Below, piece by piece: positions 39,337 through 50,004 of a stretch of 64,000 nucleotides of DNA (position 1 is the stretch's first letter; each line of letters starts with the position of its first letter). Under the pieces are notes generated by a model. The model saw nothing but the letters and a program-made list of their open reading frames with translations, was not told the origin of the DNA and did not search any database. The stretch lies in NCBI GenBank assembly GCA_946811695.1, contig OX328132.1, forward strand, positions 129,862,208 to 129,926,207. The letters run 5' to 3'. The position numbers were made by a program, and so were the translations under genes. Source of the DNA: Gonocerus acuteangulatus (taxonomy: Eukaryota > Arthropoda > Insecta > Hemiptera > Coreidae).

Positions 39337-39420
39337 CTGCGTCATTTTAGCGCGTTTCCTGCGTCAAGCCATAGGAAGGCTTGCTCATGACGCAATCCGG
39401 AAGAGCCAACTAGAAAATTT
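39337..39420 (+). mobile_element. Tail-to-head junction remnant of the inverted-arm family
   Basis: The sequence ctgcgtcattttagcgc is the tail end of the family and runs directly into head-like sequence: a hairpin CAAGCC...GGCTTG, then tcatgacgcaatccggaag and actagaaaattt. The same head words follow the termini at 48,385 and 57,458. Tail and head appear to share a single TTAGCGC. Confidence 0.6.
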
Positions 39421-39427
39421 CACTTGC

Positions 39428-39508
39428 TTTTTTTGTATTTATTAAGTAGTGTATAGGTACCATTTGTAATCACAACTCTGGAAGCAAATTAATTACAAAA
39501 TTAATAAT
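39428..39508 (+). mobile_element. Fragment of element 1 arm
   Basis: About 80 bp match 35,768-35,846 closely (tattaagtagtgtatagg, ctctggaagcaaattaa, ttacaaaattaataat). The fragment lies outside the element, at the left edge of the 45-bp minisatellite. Confidence 0.8.
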
Positions 39509-39519
39509 GGTACACATTT

Positions 39520-39912
39520 GTATCCATCCCCACATGCTGTTCTGTGGCGAGAGATCTCGAGATGGAATCCATCCCCACAAGCTGTTCAGTGGCGAGATAT
39601 CTAGAGATAGAATCCATCCCCAGAAGCTGTTCTGTGGCGAGTGATTTAGAGATAGAATCCATCCCCAGAAGCCGTTTTGTGGCGAGAGACTAGAGATAGA
39701 ATCCATCCCCAAAGGCTGTTCAGGGGCGGAGATCCAGAAATAGAATCCATCTCCACGAGCTGTTCTGTGGCGAGTGATATAGAGATAGAATCCATCCCCA
39801 CAGGCCGTTCTGTGGCGAGAGATCTAGAGATAGAATCCATTCCCACAAGCTGTTCAGTGGCGAATATCCAGAAATAGAATCCATCCCTGGAAGCTGTTCT
39901 GCGGCGAGACAT
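39520..39912 (-). repeat. 45-bp minisatellite, nine copies
   Basis: The word gaatccat recurs at 39,565, 39,610, 39,655, 39,699, 39,743, 39,788, 39,833 and 39,877, with a further unit before the first. Units are 45 bp or 44 bp and contain a variant of ccccacaagctgttctgtgg and cgagagatctagagatag. On the minus strand 45-bp units keep a 15-residue frame (GWILSLDxSPQNSxW), but the 44-bp units break it. No start context or flanking coding sequence is evident. Confidence 0.9.
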
Positions 39913-40210
39913 ATCTCTTTACGTGCCAATGGTCTTGACAACAACAATAAACACACGATCTAGCGTTCGATCAAATCTAGGCCCACGGTAGTGCGCCAGG
40001 CCAAGTTCCGGCCTAAGCATACTGTGTGTATATTACAGGCGGTCTTAGAGCCGATTTTTAGTCTCTCATAACTTTCAACCAGGTAAAGATAAAGTTATGA
40101 AATTTTACACAGGTATTATACTACTAGATTTGAGTAAAACTGGAAATTTTCATAATTCTACATTGAATAGTTTCTGAGATATAAGCGATCGAAAATCGGG
40201 ATTTATAGGA

Positions 40211-40254
40211 CTCACTCACTCACTCACTCACTCACTCACTCACTCACTCACTCA
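40211..40254 (+). repeat. (CTCA)11 microsatellite
   Basis: Eleven perfect tetranucleotides. The paralogous site at about 52,795 has only a short, degenerate tract, so this one expanded after the copies separated. Confidence 0.95.
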
Positions 40255-40529
40255 TCAAAATTATTAGGCACTTCCCATGATGCTAGAGACTTGAAATTTT
40301 GCATGAAGATAGATATGAAGACGTTATTAAAGGAAAAAATCGAAAAATCGCGAAAAGTTGTGTTTGACTCCGCTTCCGGGGCGGGGGCGTGCCAGTTTTG
40401 TACTTCCTTCGGAAACCCGTCATTCCGTCCGAAACCCATGATGTGGGGTATCAAATGAATTGTCTCGGTATGAAGAACCTATATCTGATGTTTTAAGAAA
40501 CAATTAGACGCATATAGGCTCGGTAAAAA

Positions 40530-41030
40530 TCTTATACCAGCTGTCTGTCTGTATGTTTGTTCCTCTTACTAATCCGTACCGTTTGACCGATTTTGACCAA
40601 ACTTGGGACACAGATGGGTCTTGATACGGGGAGAATCATAGGCTAGGTTAAATTGTCTATCAGCTGTCTGTCTGTCTGTTTGTTTCTTATACAAATACAC
40701 ACCGTTTGACAAAATTTGACACATATGTCGGTCTTTATCCGGGTAGTGTCATAGGCTAGTCAAAATCGTCTATCATCTGTCTGTCTGCATGTTTGTTCCT
40801 TACACAAATTCACAACATTTGACCGATTTTGACCAAACTTGGCACACAGGTAAGCCTTGGTCCGGGGAATGCACTAGGCTAGGTGAAAAAGGTCTTTCAG
40901 CTCTCTGTCTGTATGTTTATTCCTTATACAAATTCACACCGTTTGGCCTATTTTGACCAAACTAGCAACTGCACGCAGGTAGGTCTTGATACGGGAGTGA
41001 CATATTACCTATGACGTTTTCTACTTTTTG
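40530..41030 (+). repeat. About 120-bp degenerate repeat, four units
   Basis: Units carry ctgtctgtctgt, ttgttccttatacaaat, ccgtttgaccgattttgacc and tcataggctagg. The ccgtttgacc word recurs at 40,579, 40,702, about 40,815 and 40,939. Related units lie at 44,735, 48,025, 49,117 and 53,085. Confidence 0.85.
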
Positions 41031-41618
41031 TTCCATCGGAATGCCATCATTCCTTCTGAAACCCATCATGTGGGGTATCAAATGAATCGTCTTGGTAAGG
41101 AGAACCTATATTTGATGTTTCAAAAAACATTTCGACGCATCTTAACAAAAACAGTTGTGACTTCTTTCTTAAATGTAGTAAATAAAGTCGTAGGGGTTCA
41201 CTGCATAATATACGTACTTCAAAGCAGATAATAAGTTTTTCAAATCGAGCCATCTAAATTACAAAGTTTAGGATCACAAACCCAAAATGTATTGTCTTTG
41301 TTCTTATATTTTTCTTGAAGGCCTTCTGCACTTTCCCTATTGTGATCTTTATCCTCGGGATAAGGTTCCTGTGTTTTACAGTGTAATAGTTTAGTTAAGA
41401 GAGCAATCAATTTGTCCTCTAGAGTAATGTCATCTGGAAGAGCTTCTAACTTTTCTAGTCTAGTGATTAGATGTATGAAGGTTGATTATTGGTATCAAAT
41501 ATCAAGCAGTAAGGAGAACCTTATGCAGAATCCAAAGACCCTGGTTTTATATGAAGTACAAAAGCCAGTAGGTATGCGGCAACTAAATTCTATTTAATAC
41601 TTAGAAAAAAGTAATGAG
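41031..41618 (+). repeat. Block A, middle part
   Basis: Non-coding segment shared with block B (from 49,430) and block C (from 53,790). Up to about 41,370 it differs from B by several substitutions (gccttctgc against gacttctac). From there on A and B are nearly identical. Confidence 0.75.
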
Positions 41619-42389
41619 ATCCCCAAAAAAACATAAATGTGAAATAGAGGCCAAGTTCCTGCCCCCACAAAGAAACACTCCCTTCCTCAAAAATATCCCC
41701 TCCTAAACCCCCCCCCCCCCAAAACGCCAACCATTCTACACTCCAAAAAAGTAGTATGAGTTGGTGCATTAAATGTACCATATTTTCGACCAAAAATATT
41801 TGCCAATACAAGAGATGATGCAAGAAAGAAATGTCCAAGTTCATTACTTGGAAGACCTCATAGTTACTTACTAAGAACAGTAAAGACACTTCAACTGACC
41901 TTTAAAAACAACAATAAAAATACTTATATCCAGTTACTTTAATATCACTTTCCTCAACCATGTATATTCTTAAACTTGGCAATGTTTAGTTTTTCTCTAA
42001 AGATAATTTCGGCACAAAAAAAAAAACATTGCCAAGTTTAAGAATATGCCTGGTTGAGGAAAGTGATATTTTAGTAACTGGATATAAGTATTTTTATTGT
42101 TGTTTTTAAAGGTCAGTTGAAGTGTCTTTACTGTTCTTAGTAAGTAACTATGAGGTCTTCCAATTAATGAACTTGGACATTTATTTCTTGTATCATCTCT
42201 TGTATTGGCAAATATTTTTGGTTGAAAATATGGTACATTTAATGCACCAACTCATACTACTTTTTTGGAGTGTAGAATGGTTGGCGTTTTGGGGGGGGGG
42301 GTTAGGCAGGGATATTTTTGAGGAAGGGAGTGTTTCTTTGTGGGGGCAGGAACTTGGCCTCTATTTCACATTTATGTTTTTTTGGGGAT
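41619..42389. repeat. Long palindrome in block A (arms about 368 bp)
   Basis: Arms 41,619-41,987 and 42,024-42,389 are inverted copies starting atccccaaaaaaacat. They contain runs of about ten C or G and flank a 36-bp loop. The same protein-like string (MSLLFLVSNYEVFQ...) appears once on each strand only because the arms are mirror images. Copies lie in block B and, with a shortened right arm, in block C. It is probably a MITE-like or foldback element. Confidence 0.85.
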
Positions 42390-43385
42390 ATGTTACTAAT
42401 CTACTAGCTCTTGAGCAAGGTATTTCGGTTACTAGGAGGTAAATCTACTAGCTCCACAGCAAGGCATCTCGGTTACTAGGAGGTAAATCTAATAGCTCCT
42501 CAGCAAGGGATGTCGGTTACTAGGAAGTGAATCTACTAGCTCCTCAGTAATGAATCTCGGTTACTTGGAGGTAAATCTGCTAGCTCCTCAGCAAGGGATG
42601 TTGGTTACTAGGAAGTGAATATACTAGCTCCTCAGCAGGGAATCCCGGTTACTAGGAGGTAAATCTACTAGCTCCTCAGCAAGGGATGTCGGTTACTAGG
42701 AGGTAAATCTACTAGCTCCTCAGCAAGGGATTTCGTTTACTAGGAGGTAAATCTACTAGCTCCTCAGCAAGGGATTTCGTTTACTAGGAGGTAAATCTAC
42801 TAGCTCCTCAGCAAGGGATGTTGGTTACTAGGAAGTGAATATACTAGCCCCTCAGCAGGGAATCCCGGTTACTAGGAGGTATATCTACTAGCTCCTCAGC
42901 AAGGGATGTCGGTTACTAGGTGGTAAATCTACTAGCTCCTCAGCAAGGGATTTCGTTTACTAGGAGGTAAATCTACTAGCTCCTCAGCAAGGGATTTCGT
43001 TTAGTAGGAGGTAAATCTAGTAGCTCCTCAGCAAGGGATGTCGGTTACTAGGAAGTGAATCTACTAGCTCCTCAGTAACGAATCTCGATTACTTGGAGGT
43101 AAATCTGCTAGCTCCTCAGCAAGGGATGTTGGTTACTAGGAAGTGAATATACTAGCTCCTCAGCAGGGAATCCCGGTTACTAGGAGGTAAATCTACTAGC
43201 TCCTCAGCAAGGGATGTTGGTTACTAGGAGGTAAATCTACTAGCTCCTCAGCAAGGAATGTCGGTACTAGGAAGTGAATCTACTAGCTCCTCAGCAAGGT
43301 ATCTCGGTTCCTAGGAAGTAAATCTACTAGCTCCTCAGCAAGGGATCTCGGGTATTAGGAAGTGAATCTACTAGTTCCTCAGCTA
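42390..43385 (+). repeat. 44-bp VNTR, about 22 copies (block A)
   Basis: Units of 44 bp carry ctactagctcctcagcaagg, a variant of gatgtcggttactagg and aggtaaat. Subtypes alternate (aggaggtaaat/aggaagtgaat, gatgtcgg/gatttcgt). Duplicated as a whole at 50,778-51,771. Confidence 0.93.
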
Positions 43386-43893
43386 TAGCCCGGTTAGTTA
43401 GATGGAATAGTTCTAATCCCGCATGCCCGAAATTCTGAGGGAAATATTCCCGACGGTTCCGCCATTTGCATATCCATTACAATGAACAACACGCTACTTT
43501 AAACTCAATAAAAACTGATTATGTCTCGTTTAGGACCAGGAAAGGGATTTGAGAGGTCAGGCAAGGGAGATTTTTTAAAATTTATCAATACATAGCCAAG
43601 GCTAAAGCTAAAAACAATTTAATCTATAGCCTGAAGAATATAGGGCGTGGCCTACATTCACCGTGCAAGAAATTGGTGGTAAAAATTCTCTCTGTTATAA
43701 CCTCTTCACTAGGAGGTTTAAAACGTTTTAGTCTTAGCTTTGGCTAAGTATTGATAAATATTAGACACTATTTCCTTCGTCTAACCTCACACTTTGCTTT
43801 GCATGAATCTGAACTACATCAATAAAGTATTTGCTATGCCAGACGAATGATTTCCTAATTTTTTAGCGAAAGAAATAATTAGTAAGAACATTT
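43386..43893 (+). repeat. Block A, 3' part with inverted repeat
   Basis: An imperfect 35-bp inverted repeat lies at 43,580-43,614 and 43,725-43,759 (atttatcaatac... with gtattgataaat), with an approximately 110-bp loop. No coding sequence is supported. Also present in block B at about 51,970-52,150. Confidence 0.7.
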
Positions 43894-44651
43894 TTTGGAG
43901 TAAGGATACTTTGAGGCCTGGGAAGGAAGAAGAACCTGGAGTGGTCTAACTATGGAGACAGCCAAGATTTTATGAATTATCATCAAGAGCTTCTTCATAA
44001 ATTGAACAAGAGTCACCTCAATAAACTCATAGAACAAGCAAACAAGGCTAAATGGCATGTTTTATATGGGAAACTTCTTCATCCTCACGGATATTTTCTT
44101 GATAAGAGCTTGTCAATGAAGGAGAAAATAATAATATGCAGAGGAAGATGCGAAGAGATCAGCCTTAATTTCAAACCCTCGAGAGAAGATATTTATTCAT
44201 TTATTTATTTATGAGCGACCGTTACTAAGGCGACTCGCTCAGAACAAAAATTACATATATAATATACATACAAAAATTAAATACAATCTCATTTTACAAA
44301 TTTTTGCCCAAATATACAAATTGAAATTTATATACACATTGGTTAGCAATTCATTATACATCTATTTATAAGAGAGTACAATATACTTGAATATATGAAA
44401 AATCAATATTATAATAATGCATAAAGTTTATACAAATAATCGAGAGAAGAAAGCCAATTTCAATGCTAGCTAGAGAAGACATCAGACATTTCATCGGTGT
44501 TTGTCCGCTCCTCAAAGAGTTCAGAATTATCTATTTCAAAAGAAGGACTCTGAATAACCAGGAAGTGGTGAAGATAGTAAATGGTGAAGACTGGAAGAAT
44601 CTAGTAGGCTTTACCAAAAGTGCTGGAAATTATAGACAATATTTAGTGGCG

Positions 44652-44655
<4 letters not shown>
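43894..44655 (+). pseudogene. LINE C-terminal relic
   Basis: One frame from about 43,930 reads ...NLEWSNYGDSQDF, then KLLHPHGYFLDKSLS and CEEISLNFKPSRE. After a 250-bp insertion and a frameshift a second frame reads EDIRHFIGVCPLLKEFR..YF, later VNGEDWKNLVGF and YRQYLVAEY. The pattern HF..xCPLLKEFR..YF, then NGEDW, then YR.YLxxE resembles the region after the reverse transcriptase in Jockey- or CR1-like non-LTR elements. No RT core is present, so this is a decayed fragment. Its first 99 bp are also carried in block B, ending at the duplication breakpoint. Confidence 0.55.
44190..44439 (-). mobile_element. 250-bp retroposon (SINE or truncated LINE 3' end) with 11-bp TSD
   Basis: The word tcgagagaaga flanks it at 44,179-44,189 and 44,440-44,450, a perfect target-site duplication. 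On the minus strand the insert ends in an (ATAA)-type tail (plus strand tatttattcatttattta). Just before the tail is a hairpin TGAGCGA...TCGCTCA (44,213-44,241). No Pol III box is evident, so a 5'-truncated LINE 3' end is more likely than a SINE. It interrupts the LINE relic reading frame. Confidence 0.7.

Positions 44656-44733
<78 letters not shown>
44656..44733. repeat. (TA)n microsatellite
   Basis: About 39 uninterrupted TA dinucleotides at the end of the LINE relic. Confidence 0.97.
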
Positions 44734-44734
<1 letters not shown>

Positions 44735-44735
<1 letters not shown>

Positions 44736-44856
44736 ATCACCTGTAAGTTTGTCTGTCTGTTTGTTCTTTATACAAATCCACACCGTTTGACCAAACTTGG
44801 CACACATGTACTTCTTGATACGGGAAATCTCCTAGGCTAGCTCAAAATCTTCTAGG
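44735..44856 (+). repeat. Single unit of the 120-bp repeat
   Basis: It carries gtctgtctgtttgttcttta, ccgtttgacc, aaacttggcacac and cctaggctag, as in the arrays at 40,530 and 53,085. Confidence 0.75.
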
Positions 44857-46020
44857 CTTCACAGTGTGGGAGTAACGAGTTCGAAACTGTCAAATATAGA
44901 AGAGTGAATAGTCGGAAATAGCCATTTTCTTTCCAGTGTTGCCTAGGTGAATTGCCTAGGTGGAGATTAGCAAGCCAACAAAACATTCTTCTTTTATTGC
45001 GAACAAATTTTCTTTTGGGAACAAAACTTTTCAGTTTAAGCCTTTGTATGTTTACCTAAATTATAGCCTTATTTTCTCAGAATTTGGACAAATATTATCA
45101 TATAAGATCAATTTTCTTAATTTCTGATGAAGATGTATGTAGGACAACACTGGGTTCCTAGAAGCCATTAACCAATTTGTTTTTAAGTTTGGTGAGTTTA
45201 TCTAACTTCAAAAACTTTTTAGTTTCAGCAAAATGTTTGTGATTTTCTAAATTACAGCCTTATATTCTTAGAATATTGACTAATATATATTAATAAATAA
45301 TTTGCAATATTAAGTTTTTGATCTCTTGACTGTCCAGTTGCCATTTTCTTTCCAGTGTTGCCCAGGTAGAGATTAGCAAGCCAACAAAACTTTTTTTTTT
45401 TTTTTCGAAAGGTTTTTCTTTTGCGAACAAAACTTTTCAATTATAACCTTTGTATGTTTATCTAAATTATAGCCTTATATTCTCAGAATTTGGACTAATA
45501 TCATATATTAGTAAGTAATTTCAAATATTAAGTTATTGATCCGTGGACTTGCAGGTTCCCGTTTGTTTTCCATAGTTGATTTTTTTTATTTGCAAATTGC
45601 ATTTTATCTCATGCATTTGCTCAACATAAACTATGTCTTCAACATTAACCCATGGATCTGTACAGAACTTTAATAATTTAAATACTTTTAGTTCTTTACC
45701 GTACCACCTAAAATCATCTATATGTAACGTACAAAAATGTTGTGATTATCTAAATTATAACCTTATATTTTCAGATTTTGGATTAGTATCATATATTAGT
45801 AAGTCATTTGAAATATTAAGTATTTGATCTGTTGATTTGGAGTTTCCCGTTTGTTTTCCATAGTTAATTTTTTTGTATTTGTGAATTGCATTTTATCTCA
45901 TGCATTTGCTTAACATAAACTATGTCTTCAACATTAACCCATTAACCTGCACAGAACTTTAATAATTTAAATACTTTTAGTTCTTTAACGTACCACCTAA
46001 AATCATCTATGTGTGACATG
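44857..46020 (+). repeat. Degenerate tandem repeat region, about 290-bp spacing
   Basis: Words recur at irregular spacing: ttctttccagtgttgcc (about 44,928 and 45,348), taaattatagcctta (45,055 and 45,462) and cgtttgttttccatagtt (45,558 and 45,850). Adjacent units at 45,530-45,817 and 45,818-46,020 are clearly related, with a 288-bp shift. No coding frame is supported. Confidence 0.65.
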
Positions 46021-46789
46021 ATATTTAAACATTTGGGTCATTCCATGTCAAATCAACCCAAAAAAATAGGATTTGACACCCATGATCTCAGATTTTAATG
46101 AAACTTGGCATGTTCATTCCTTTCATGGATATAAGTAAGAATATAAAATAGTTTTTTTCAATCTCAAATAGTTTAATTGTATACCCTGCTAAAGTATTTC
46201 AAATTTTGCAGTTATCATCGATTGGACAAAGGAAGTGCACTTAGTTCTAGAATATTAATCATACCTATCGACCAATGTTGATGACATTTTCTATGACAAT
46301 ACTTCAATAAATATGGAAGCCAGAAAAAAAAATAATATAAGCATAAAGTAATTACAAATGGTCTGAAAAAATCTTGAAGTGTTAAAATGCATTTTGTAAA
46401 AATTAAATATGGCGTTCCACACTAAGTGGAATATCATCAAACGATAAAAAGAAAATCACTAAAATATGTTTTTATTATTATTCTAAAAGGTATACACTAT
46501 CACATGAAAAAATAAAATGTATGGTTTTTTTCACTGTTTAATTTTTTTCCGTTAAATACAAAAATTGTTCAATTAAAATTTTAGCTATCAATAGATTATT
46601 TTTTATAGTACAGCGATTAAATTTTAAAAACTATAAAAAATAACCAAAAGCTATTCAGAATGAAAACTACCTACATGTACAAAACATTCATTACTTCAGT
46701 GAAGGGTTTGCTGGGCAATATAAAATGAAACACAACTTAATTTTTATCACATGTAACTGCACACCAGTAACTAACATTAATATTTGAAA
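46021..46789. other. AT-rich sequence, possible transposon remnant
   Basis: Begins with gtcattccatgtcaaatc and aggatttgacacccatgatc, which look like conserved transposon words, but no ends or protein are seen. No gene is supported. Confidence 0.35.
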
Positions 46790-47570
46790 TATTAAGTTTT
46801 GATCTGTTAACTTGCTGGTTTCAGTTTGTTTTCCATAGTTGAATTTTTGATTTGCGAATTGCATTTTATCACATGCATTTGCTTAATAAAAACTATGTCT
46901 TTAACAGTAACCCATGGACTGTCCGAACTTATAGCAGGCTCAATATCTACTTGGCTCATACGGAGAATTGTAGTGTTTGTCATTAAACTAGATGCAACAT
47001 TAGCAAACTCTACTGAGTTTTTTACATTTTTAGTTTCAGATTTGCTCATAACTTCCATTAGAGACCAAGGATTTTACTCTTTCTCCCACCCTATCTACTA
47101 CACGTTTGTCGTGAGCTGTAGTAAAATATTTCCGCTAAAAATTTTTGTGAAATTTTTCTGAATGTATGTAAAGCAATCTTGACATATATTTATTTTTAAA
47201 CTGAGACGATGGATTATCACTGTTAATAATTTCATTTTGACAAATCATTATTTTTTATTAGTATATCATATAATCTTATCAAAAGTGCGAATACAGAATT
47301 CATACCTTTATGTTTAGTATCGGAACAAATGAGAAAAGTAGTGCATTTGTTTTTGAAAAATAATGCTGCTGTAAATAATTGAAGTTTCTCATGACCACAA
47401 TCCGGATTGAATTTTGTTTTAACAATCGCAAGAATAAGCCATTGCAAGAACGGACGTTTTATTTTCATTAATCAGTTATTTTATTTTATTTAATTAATTT
47501 ATATTCATTCTTTTTTTTTTTTGTATTTCTTTCAATTAATTTATAATTTTGATATTATAATTTGTTTCTT
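46790..47570. other. AT-rich sequence with one more degenerate unit
   Basis: 46,791-46,920 resembles the unit at 45,818 (tttgatctgttaacttg, tttgttttccatagttg). The remainder is AT-rich. Open frames of 78-111 codons on both strands overlap one another and show no domain. No gene is supported. Confidence 0.5.
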
Positions 47571-47583
47571 TTTGAATATTATT

Positions 47584-47781
47584 TTTTATTTATTTTTTTT
47601 TTTTTTTTACGTCGCATCTACAACTTGGTCATTAGCGCCGGGCTATCTACAGGTTGCCACCCTTTTCTAATGCCAACAGCACATGGTCGGTCACCCATTC
47701 AGGTACCGACCACGCCCGACGTTGCTTAACTTCGGTGATCTAGGGGAACCGGTGTATTCAACGTGGCTATAGCCGTTGGCC
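47584..47781 (-). mobile_element. 5S-rRNA-derived SINE with 13-bp TSD
   Basis: On the minus strand the 5' end at 47,781 starts ggccaacgg, like 5S rRNA. About 111 nt of 5S-like head is followed by a block tagaaaagggtgg-c-aacctg-tagatagcccg, a short unique part and an A-rich tail (plus-strand T-run 47,593-47,608). The word tttgaatattatt flanks it perfectly at 47,571-47,583 and 47,782-47,794. It is a full-length retroposon of 198 bp including the tail. Its LINE partner is not identified. Confidence 0.9.
47671..47781 (-). ncRNA. 5S rRNA-like head of SINE (not a functional 5S gene)
   Basis: Minus-strand words gaatacaccggttc, gatcaccgaagttaagcaac, gtcgggcg and gaatgggtgacc match the 5S rRNA core, including the box A, intermediate element and box C region that forms its internal Pol III promoter. 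The last part departs from 5S rRNA: the expected ggaacaccgcg segment is missing and the head closes with gtgctgttggc. Flanking target duplications and the attached tail show it is a SINE head. Confidence 0.88.
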
Positions 47782-47794
47782 TTTGAATATTATT

Positions 47795-48024
47795 GTTACT
47801 ATTTTTATTTGTATTATTATTATAGTTGTTATCATTACGCTATCATATTTCTCTATTTTAATATTATTATTATACTTTAAAAAAAAATATTGAAAAAAAT
47901 GTATATTACTTTGATTGTAATGCAGGCAGTATTGGAAGATGGAACCTGCAGAACCTAAATGAACTCCCACAGTATAAGGATACTATATTGTGAAACAAAA
48001 AAAGTAAAAGCCATTCAATTTGTT
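47795..48024. other. AT-rich spacer
   Basis: AT-rich, with A- and T-runs. No supported feature. Confidence 0.5.
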
Positions 48025-48275
48025 CCTCATATAAATCCACAGCTTTTTAGCGATTTTGACCAAACTTGGCACACAGGTTGGGGTTGATACGACGGGGAGT
48101 GTCATAGGCTAGGTCAAAATAATCTGTCAGCTTTTTTCCTATCTGTTTTTTCCTTATACAAATCCACACCGTTTGACCGATGTTGACCAAACTTGGCACA
48201 CAGGTAGGTCTTGATACGGGAAGTGTCATAGGCAAGGTGAAAAAAATCTACCAGCTGTATGTTTGTTCCTTACAA
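48025..48275 (+). repeat. About 120-bp repeat, two units
   Basis: Two units with gattttgaccaaacttgg or its variant and tcataggctagg, as in the larger arrays. Confidence 0.8.
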
Positions 48276-48521
48276 CTGTATAATATAAAGTAGGTGTAGC
48301 ATGGCACACTGGGTAACAGCTAGTAATTTATAAAATTCAATTAGTTGAACAGGATATGTTTCCGAAAAGTAATTTGTAATATTATTAGCGCGGTTCCTCC
48401 CTCCCTCCATAGGGAGGAACCCCGCTTATAAGGTTGACCCTATAATACAATCCGGAAGTGCCGACTAGAAAATTTTGCGTTTCAGAACCCCTAGAGACCG
48501 AAAATGATGGTTGTTCAAATT

Positions 48522-48522
<1 letters not shown>

Positions 48523-48620
<98 letters not shown>

Positions 48621-48630
48621 TTATATATAT
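48523..48630. repeat. (TA)n(TG)n(TA)n microsatellite
   Basis: Compound dinucleotide run about 138 bp from the head terminus, the same slot as in the other family members. Cysteine/valine- or tyrosine/isoleucine-alternating frames over it are artefacts. Confidence 0.95.
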
Positions 48631-49116
48631 ACGTATTTGTCTGTTCGCGCTTTCCTGGCCTCAATAATGGTCCGATTTTGATTTTTGATTTTGATTGAAA
48701 TTTGGTACAAAAATCTTTCGTCTAATTTGAAAGGCCAAGTTCGTTAACCAGCAGAAACCGCCCACCGGAACATGGTTTTTGGAGCGAATGTCGCGCAAAA
48801 AAAAATGTTCCGCTTACTTCATATGCTTGCAAGTACTCGTTTTATAGGCTTCTTGGCCTAGGAAAACGAATGAAACCATTTTTAAGGTATAACCGTTTTC
48901 GAGAAAATTGGAAAAATAGTTGTTGAATAACTTTATTGGTTTGGGTACTCAGAATCATGGAAGTCAGTTGAAACATTTTCAGCATGTTCGAATTTCATCA
49001 AAACTAATATGTTGAAATTTTGGTTACGTTTGGAGTTAAGGAAGGGTTAAAATAAAATATTAAGCGAAAGGTTACCATTCGAAAGCTTACTAAATCCTCT
49101 ACAAAAAAGTCCGACT

Positions 49117-49440
49117 CTGTTTATTCCTTATAAAAATCCACACGATTTGACCGATTTTGACCAAACATGGTGCACAGGGATGTCTTTATCCGGGTAGTGT
49201 CATAGGCTAGGTCAAATTCGTCTATCAGCTGTCTGTCTGCAGGTTTGTTCCTTACACAAAACCACACCGTTTGACCGATTTTGACCAAACTTGGAACACA
49301 GGTAGGTCATGGTCCGGCGAATGCACTAGGCTAGGTAAAAAAGGTCTTTCAGCTGTCAGTCTTTATGTTTGTTCCATATACAAATCCACACCGTTTGGCC
49401 AATTTTGACCAAACTTGGCACGCATCGGAAAGCCATCATT
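49117..49440 (+). repeat. About 120-bp repeat, three units (block B)
   Basis: Near-identical to the last three units of the six-unit array in block C. Confidence 0.85.
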
Positions 49441-50004
49441 CCTTCTGAAACCCATCATGTGGGGTATCAAATGAATCGTCTTGGTAAGGAGAACCTATAT
49501 TTGATGTTTTAAGGAACATTTCGACGCATCTTAACAACAACAGGTGTGACTTCTTTCTAAAATGACGTATATAAAGTCGTAGGGGTTAACTGCATAACAT
49601 ACTTGAAAGCAGATACTAAGTTTTTCAAAGTCGAGACATCTAAATTACAAAGTTAAAGATCACAAACCCAAAATGTATCATCTTTGTTCTTATCATTTTC
49701 TTGAAGGACTTCTACACTTTCCCTATTGTGATCTTTATCCTCGGGATAACGTTCCTGTGTTTTACAGTGTAATAGTTTAGTTAAGAGAGCAATCAATTTG
49801 TCCTCTAGAGTAATGTCATCTGGAAGAGCTTCTAACTTTTCTAGTCTAGTGATTAGATGTATGAAGGTTGATTATTGGTATCAAATATCAAGCAGTAAGG
49901 AGAACCTTATGCAGAATCCAAAGACCCTGGTTTTATATGAAGTACAAAAGCCAGTAGGTATGCGGCAACTAAATTCTATTTAATACTTAGAAAAAAGTAA
50001 TGAG

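Larger units (their letters stand above)
39975..41030 (+). repeat. Composite block A, left part
   Basis: Paralogous to block C from about 52,556. Order: ccaggcca-agttccggcct (small hairpin), the gtgtgtatattacagg word, tctcataactttcaacc, a (CTCA)n tract, an aggcacttcccatgatgctag segment, then about four degenerate 120-bp units. No coding sequence is supported. It looks like a non-autonomous transposon carrying an internal tandem array. Confidence 0.7.

Noticed and set aside
41590..42442. Conserved membrane protein on both strands
   Set aside because: The same string appears on opposite strands because the region is a palindrome; poly-G and poly-C runs cross the frame and vary in length between copies.
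44463..44840. 125-codon frame as an intact gene
   Set aside because: The first 60 residues are a LINE C-terminal relic; the rest is translated TA microsatellite and a 120-bp repeat unit.
47671..47781. Functional 5S rRNA gene
   Set aside because: The 3' part is altered and shortened, and it is attached to a SINE body with an A-tail and target duplications.
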